Below, in pieces: positions 48,404 to 51,953 of a stretch of 51,953 nt of DNA (the stretch's first letter is position 1; every line of letters begins with the position of its first letter). Where the stretch lies: NCBI GenBank assembly GCA_944321565.1, contig CALULT010000015.1:1-51953 (forward strand), in the 5' to 3' direction. The position numbers were made by a program, and so were the translations under genes. This stretch comes from an uncultured Paraprevotella sp. (GTDB lineage Bacteria; Bacteroidota; Bacteroidia; Bacteroidales; Bacteroidaceae). The notes beneath the pieces are model-generated. The model had not been told where the DNA came from and did not search any database. It was given only the letters and a program-made list of their open reading frames with translations.

Positions 48404-49438
48404 TTAACCGCGTTTTTGCCGCCAGGCACGGGCTACGGGTTTCTCTACAACCGCCTGCAACAGGAAAGCCGCACACAAGGAGACCACAAAATACAGCGGA
48501 CCGCGCACCCACAGGCTGTCCGCCACGCTCCAACTGCCGGCACAAGCCTCACCGGCTAGGATACACAACTGGTGTACCATGTAGAAAGTAAAACTGACCT
48601 CGCCCAACCGGCAACACAATGGAGCGGAAAGCATCCGCGACAAGACACTGCCCGTAGTAGCTGAAAAAGCAAAAGCCAAAACCGTCAAAGCCGCCGGCAC
48701 ATAGAACAACAAAGCGTAACCCGCATTGGCCGGCACACGGGAATAGAGCACACAGGCCAAAACCGTCAGCCCCAAGCCCAGCATCTCGAAAACAACTGCA
48801 TGCCGCACACGGGAAAGCCACCCCCGCGCCATCGCCTCCTCATAGAAACGGAAACACCACATCCCCAACAGGAAGTCCCACAGCCGCGACAAGGGGAAGA
48901 TATAAAAAAACGCATTCCCGCACATTTCCGGAACAAGACACAAAGCCGCCACATAAAGCACCAAAAAACCGCAAGCCCACCATCCCACACATCCGGAAAA
49001 GGGAGAAACCGCACTCATCCTGCGCCAAACAAAAGGGAAAATGGCATAACAGAACAACAAATCGGACAGGCACCACGACACGGCGTTGCCGGAAAAATAG
49101 ACGGAAGCACTGGGAATCCAAGCTTGCAACAACGCCAGATTGGGCAGAAGCCAAAGCCCCCACACATCGGCCTGGTACAGGACTCCATGCACCACCATGG
49201 CCAGCAACAGGCACACCAAGTGCAGAGGGTAAAGGCGCACCAACCGCTTTTCCATGTAATGCCTGAATGAGAAGCCGGACGCAAATACCTTCCCTCCATA
49301 CCCCTTGGCCATGACGAAACCGCTCAGCACCAAAAAAAAGCTGACCCCGCAAGACCCACCGGCCTCGAAAACGCCCAAGTGGTGAAGGAAAATCACCACC
49401 GCGAACACGAAACGCAAAGACTGAAGTGAAAGAAACAT
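48404..49438 (-). CDS. Acyltransferase-3 family membrane protein (OafA/YrhL-like)
   Basis: The 344-residue protein has about ten membrane segments and the family start (LQSLRFVFAVVIFLHHLGVF, with the catalytic-type His in FLHH, then FFLVLSGFVMAKGYG with conserved SGF). Such enzymes O-acylate sugars of surface polysaccharides, LPS or peptidoglycan; the acceptor here is unknown. It starts at ATG 49438, just past the gpmI terminator, and ends exactly at the 193-bp inverted-repeat element. GC is somewhat uneven but not clearly foreign. Confidence 0.85.
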   Translation of the reverse strand: MFLSLQSLRFVFAVVIFLHHLGVFEAGGSCGVSFFLVLSGFVMAKGYGGKVFASGFSFRHYMEKRLVRLYPLHLVCLLLAMVVHGVLYQADVWGLWLLPNLALLQAWIPSASVYFSGNAVSWCLSDLLFCYAIFPFVWRRMSAVSPFSGCVGWWACGFLVLYVAALCLVPEMCGNAFFYIFPLSRLWDFLLGMWCFRFYEEAMARGWLSRVRHAVVFEMLGLGLTVLACVLYSRVPANAGYALLFYVPAALTVLAFAFSATTGSVLSRMLSAPLCCRLGEVSFTFYMVHQLCILAGEACAGSWSVADSLWVRGPLYFVVSLCAAFLLQAVVEKPVARAWRQKRG

Positions 49439-49445
49439 CGGTTAA

Positions 49446-49491
49446 ACAAAAAAAGGGCAAGTACCCGGCATCACGCCCGATAAACTTGCCC
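49446..49491 (-). terminator. Intrinsic terminator of gpmI
   Basis: On the minus strand GGGCAAGT pairs with ACTTGCCC (49491 to 49455, loop about 21 bases) and is followed by TTTTTTTGTTT, 22 bp past the gpmI stop. Confidence 0.78.
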
Positions 49492-49513
49492 ACAAACGTG
49501 ATAAAGAAAATAT

Positions 49514-51034
49514 TTAATCCTTAATTAAATCCTTACCTGTCATGTCGGCCGGCTGCGCCAAGCCCATGATGTGCAAAATGGACGGTGCCACGTCGGCCAA
49601 GATGCCATTCTCCACCTTGGCGTTCTTGTTCTCCGTCACGTAAATGAAAGGCACGGGATTCAACGAATGCGCCGTGTTCGGCGTACCGTCCTCGTTGACT
49701 GCGTGGTCGGCGTTACCGTGGTCGGCGATGATAATCACCTCGTAGTCGCCCATGGCCTTGGCCGTCTCAACCACTTCCTTCACGCATTCGTCCACGGCCT
49801 TCACCGCTTTCTCAATGGCTTCATATACCCCTGTGTGCCCCACCATGTCGCCGTTGGCGAAGTTCACCACGATGAAATCATATTTGTCTTCCTTGATGGC
49901 GGCCACCAGCTTGTCCTTCACTTCGTATGCGCTCATCTCGGGCTTCAGGTCGTAAGTGGCCACTTTGGGCGACGGCACCAAGATGCGATCCTCTCCTTCG
50001 AACGGAGCCTCGCGCCCGCCATTGAAGAAGAACGTCACATGAGCATATTTCTCCGTCTCGGCCGTATGCAATTGCTTCAGCCCTTTCTTGCTCAAGTATT
50101 CGCCCAAGGTGTCTTCCACATTTTCTTTCGGGAAAAGAATATGTACGCCCTTGAAGCTGGCATCATACGGCGTCATGCAATAATACTGCAAGCCCGGAAT
50201 GGTCTGCATGCCTTCTTCCGGCATGTCCTGCTGGGTGAGCACAATGGTCAGTTCCTTGGCACGGTCGTTGCGGTAGTTGAAGAAAATCACCACGTCGCCT
50301 TCCTTGATTGTACCATCCACGGTGGAATTGTTGATGGCCTTCACGAACTCGTCTGTCACGCCTTCATCGTATGATTCCTGCATGGCGGCCACCATGTCCG
50401 TAGCCTGTTTGCCCTCGCCCTTCACCAAGAGGTCGTAGGCTTCCTTCACACGCGCCCAACGTTTATCACGGTCCATGGCGTAGAAACGCCCGATGATGGA
50501 AGCGATGACGCAGCCCGTCTTCTCGCATTCGGCCTGCAACTGTTCGATGAAGCCCTTGCCGCTCTTCGGGTCGGTGTCGCGACCATCCATGAAGCAGTGC
50601 ACGTAGGTGTGCGCAATACCATATTCCTTGGAGATTTCACACAACTTGAACAGGTGGTCCAGCGAAGAATGCACCCCGCCCGTGGAGGTCAACCCCATCA
50701 GGTGGACGCTCTTCCCGTTCTTCTTGGCGTATTCGTAAGCCGACACGATTTCAGGATTCTTCAAGATGCTGCCGTCTGCACAAGCGCGGTTAATCTTCAC
50801 CAAGTCCTGATAAACGATGCGCCCCGCGCCGATATTCAAGTGCCCCACTTCGGAGTTACCCATCTGTCCGTCGGGCAAACCCACGTTCTCACCCGAAGCC
50901 AGCAGTTGCGACATCGGATAATTCTGTGCCAAATAGTCCATGTAGGGTGTGGGTGTGCAGAAAATCACATCGTCCTTGCCATGGTCTCCGATTCCCCATC
51001 CGTCGAGAATCATCAAGAGTGCTTTCTTTGCCAT
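49514..51034 (-). CDS. gpmI: 2,3-bisphosphoglycerate-independent phosphoglycerate mutase
   Basis: The 506-residue, metal-dependent glycolytic enzyme interconverts 3- and 2-phosphoglycerate. The N-terminal metal Asp (ILDGWGIG, Asp11) and catalytic Ser61 ([16 protein letters not shown]) are present. The C-terminal metal ligands are in [12 protein letters not shown] and [10 protein letters not shown]. Full length. It has a TAAATTTG promoter box and an intrinsic terminator, so it is a single-gene unit. The start ATG 51034 gives the canonical [14 protein letters not shown]. Confidence 0.97.
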   Translation of the reverse strand: MAKKALLMILDGWGIGDHGKDDVIFCTPTPYMDYLAQNYPMSQLLASGENVGLPDGQMGNSEVGHLNIGAGRIVYQDLVKINRACADGSILKNPEIVSAYEYAKKNGKSVHLMGLTSTGGVHSSLDHLFKLCEISKEYGIAHTYVHCFMDGRDTDPKSGKGFIEQLQAECEKTGCVIASIIGRFYAMDRDKRWARVKEAYDLLVKGEGKQATDMVAAMQESYDEGVTDEFVKAINNSTVDGTIKEGDVVIFFNYRNDRAKELTIVLTQQDMPEEGMQTIPGLQYYCMTPYDASFKGVHILFPKENVEDTLGEYLSKKGLKQLHTAETEKYAHVTFFFNGGREAPFEGEDRILVPSPKVATYDLKPEMSAYEVKDKLVAAIKEDKYDFIVVNFANGDMVGHTGVYEAIEKAVKAVDECVKEVVETAKAMGDYEVIIIADHGNADHAVNEDGTPNTAHSLNPVPFIYVTENKNAKVENGILADVAPSILHIMGLAQPADMTGKDLIKD

Positions 51035-51068
51035 AATACCTATATTTATATATACCTTATTTCTTGTG

Positions 51069-51076
51069 CAAATTTA
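51069..51076 (-). promoter_or_regulatory. -7 box of gpmI
   Basis: On the minus strand TAAATTTG (TAnnTTTG), 34 bp upstream of the ATG, just downstream of the rnhB stop. Confidence 0.6.
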
Positions 51077-51114
51077 CGAATAGTTTTCGAGAAAATCGTC
51101 CTGACCTGCCAAAT

Positions 51115-51738
51115 TCACAACTTTTCACCTCCGTCCGGCGGGAAAAGTTGCAGCTGCCCGTCGCCGAGAAGGTTATACGTCATGCGATGGTAGGGCGTCG
51201 TACCATACTGCCGGATAGCCTCACGGTGCGCCTTCGCCGGATAGCCTTTGTTGGAATCCCAATGATACATCGGATATTCCTCGTGCAGGCGGAGCATGTA
51301 ATCATCACGGTAGGTCTTGGCCAAGATAGAAGCTGCGGCAATGCTCATATACTTCCCGTCGCCCTTCACCACCGTCGTGCAGGGCAAGTCACGGTATGCG
51401 CGGAACCGGTTGCCGTCCACCAGCAGGGCCTGCGGACGCACTTCCAACTGGTCCAATGCACGGTGCATGGCCAAAAAAGAAGCGTTGAGGATATTGATTT
51501 CGTCGATTTCCCGTGGCGACACCACACCCACCGCCCAAGCTAGCGCATCGTGCTCAATCTCCGTGCGCAACCTGTAGCGCGCCTTCTCACTCAATTTCTT
51601 GGAGTCGTTGAGCCGTTCGTTGCGGTAATCTTTAGGCAGGATGACCGCTGCGGCAAACACCGCTCCCGCCAAGCATCCCCTTCCGGCCTCGTCCAGCCCC
51701 GCTTCCACAACATCAGGATTCAAATAGGGTAACAACAT
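51115..51738 (-). CDS. rnhB: Ribonuclease HII
   Basis: The 207-residue enzyme cuts 5' of ribonucleotides embedded in DNA. Catalytic Asp16 and Glu17 are in [18 protein letters not shown]; further acidic residues are in LLVDGNRF and [17 protein letters not shown]. Length and the C-terminal [20 protein letters not shown] block are typical. The ATG at 51738 lies only 4 bp from a TATATTTG box. Ung, Dut and dGTPase elsewhere in the window serve related DNA-quality roles. Upstream are 84-bp tandem repeats. Confidence 0.96.
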   Translation of the reverse strand: MLLPYLNPDVVEAGLDEAGRGCLAGAVFAAAVILPKDYRNERLNDSKKLSEKARYRLRTEIEHDALAWAVGVVSPREIDEINILNASFLAMHRALDQLEVRPQALLVDGNRFRAYRDLPCTTVVKGDGKYMSIAAASILAKTYRDDYMLRLHEEYPMYHWDSNKGYPAKAHREAIRQYGTTPYHRMTYNLLGDGQLQLFPPDGGEKL

Positions 51739-51742
51739 GGTG

Positions 51743-51750
51743 CAAATATA
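51743..51750 (-). promoter_or_regulatory. -7 box of rnhB
   Basis: On the minus strand TATATTTG (TAnnTTTG) ends 4 bp before the ATG, suggesting a leaderless mRNA. Confidence 0.55.
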
Positions 51751-51753
51751 GTG

Positions 51754-51953
51754 AAAGGTGAGAGACGAGGCAAGGAAAAGCGTGATTTTCCGTTGACTCG
51801 GCCGAACCGCATCCTATATTCGCGAAGCAAATATGCCAAAGGTGAGAGACGAGGCAAGGAAAAACGTGATTTTCCATTGACTCGGCCGAACCGCATCCTA
51901 TATTCGCGAAGCAAATATGCCAAAGGTGAGAGACGAGGCAAGGAAAAACGTGA
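51754..51953. repeat. 84-bp tandem repeats upstream of rnhB (about 2.4 copies, cut by window end)
   Basis: AAAGGTGAGAGACGAGGCAA recurs at 51754, 51838 and 51922, exactly 84 bp apart, with only one or two differences per unit. The unit includes a CGTGATTTTCC tract and ATATTCGCGAAGCAAATATG. The array continues past the window. It is in frame on the minus strand (84 = 28 codons), but composition and lack of a start make coding unlikely. Confidence 0.88.

Noticed and set aside
51720-51941. 73-codon repeated minus-strand frame in the 84-bp repeats
   Set aside because: It exists only because 84 is a multiple of three. It ends on the rnhB promoter and start region, and its residues show no domain or signal.

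Overview
The window looks like chromosomal DNA of a gut-type Bacteroidales bacterium, most likely Bacteroidaceae (Bacteroides/Phocaeicola-like) with fairly high GC. The grounds are TAnnTTTG -7 promoter boxes upstream of many starts, SPII lipoproteins with acidic residues after the cysteine, PCMD and calycin-like secreted proteins, glsA/glsB glycine-lipid genes beside the division cluster, and short 'KGIYIVNGKK'-type C-terminal tails. Species cannot be fixed from sequence reading alone.

Layout. 1-680: the right end of a possible integrated island (a truncated AlbA/HATPase-type gene, a 58-codon gene, a tRNA-3'-end-like sequence and a strong terminator). 1.0-4.0 kb: divergent long-chain acyl-CoA ligase and M20 deacylase. 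4.0-5.2 kb: a repeat-filled region with a truncated gene remnant. 5.2-9.5 kb: a tightly overlapping minus-strand operon dut - TPR lipoprotein - DUF4292 lipoprotein - EnvC-like factor. 9.7-11.0 kb: dGTPase. 11.0-11.8 kb: repeats. 11.8-14.0 kb: glsB, glsA and a small exported protein. 14.2-30.3 kb: yqeY plus the division/cell-wall cluster, read on the minus strand as rsmH-ftsL-ftsI-murE-mraY-murD-ftsW-(629 bp gap)-murG-murC-ftsQ-ftsA-ftsZ. 30.4-37.2 kb: periplasmic cyclophilin, a lipoprotein, gyrB, rpsT, tRNA-Glu, recO and a membrane-anchored AraC-type protein. 37.2-42.5 kb: repeat clusters around a 1298-residue secreted repeat protein. 42.5-43.1 kb: a HigB/HigA-type module whose toxin is frameshifted. 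43.2-46.6 kb: a beta-barrel gene facing a PCMD - beta-barrel - calycin-like operon. 46.8-51.9 kb: DUF3109, ung, a membrane acyltransferase, gpmI, rnhB and 84-bp tandem repeats.

How the genes work together. The central cluster makes and polymerises peptidoglycan (MurC/D/E/G, MraY, FtsI, FtsW) and builds the septal ring (FtsZ/A/Q/L). EnvC-like and lipoprotein genes in the 5-9.5 kb operon probably act on the envelope, while Dut and dGTPase, transcribed divergently from each other, control nucleotide pools. Ung and RNase HII remove uracil and ribonucleotides from DNA. The secreted PCMD/calycin/beta-barrel proteins form an outer-surface set of unknown function.

The most unusual content lies between the genes: at least six families of palindromic or inverted-repeat intergenic elements. 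These include two copies of a 214-bp element with terminal inverted repeats and three palindromes phased at exactly 23 bp (one copy sits inside the division cluster), two near-identical 182-bp hairpin elements with a diverged inverted third copy, and tandem 23-bp and 32-bp palindromic arrays. All calls were made by eye; no database search was run.
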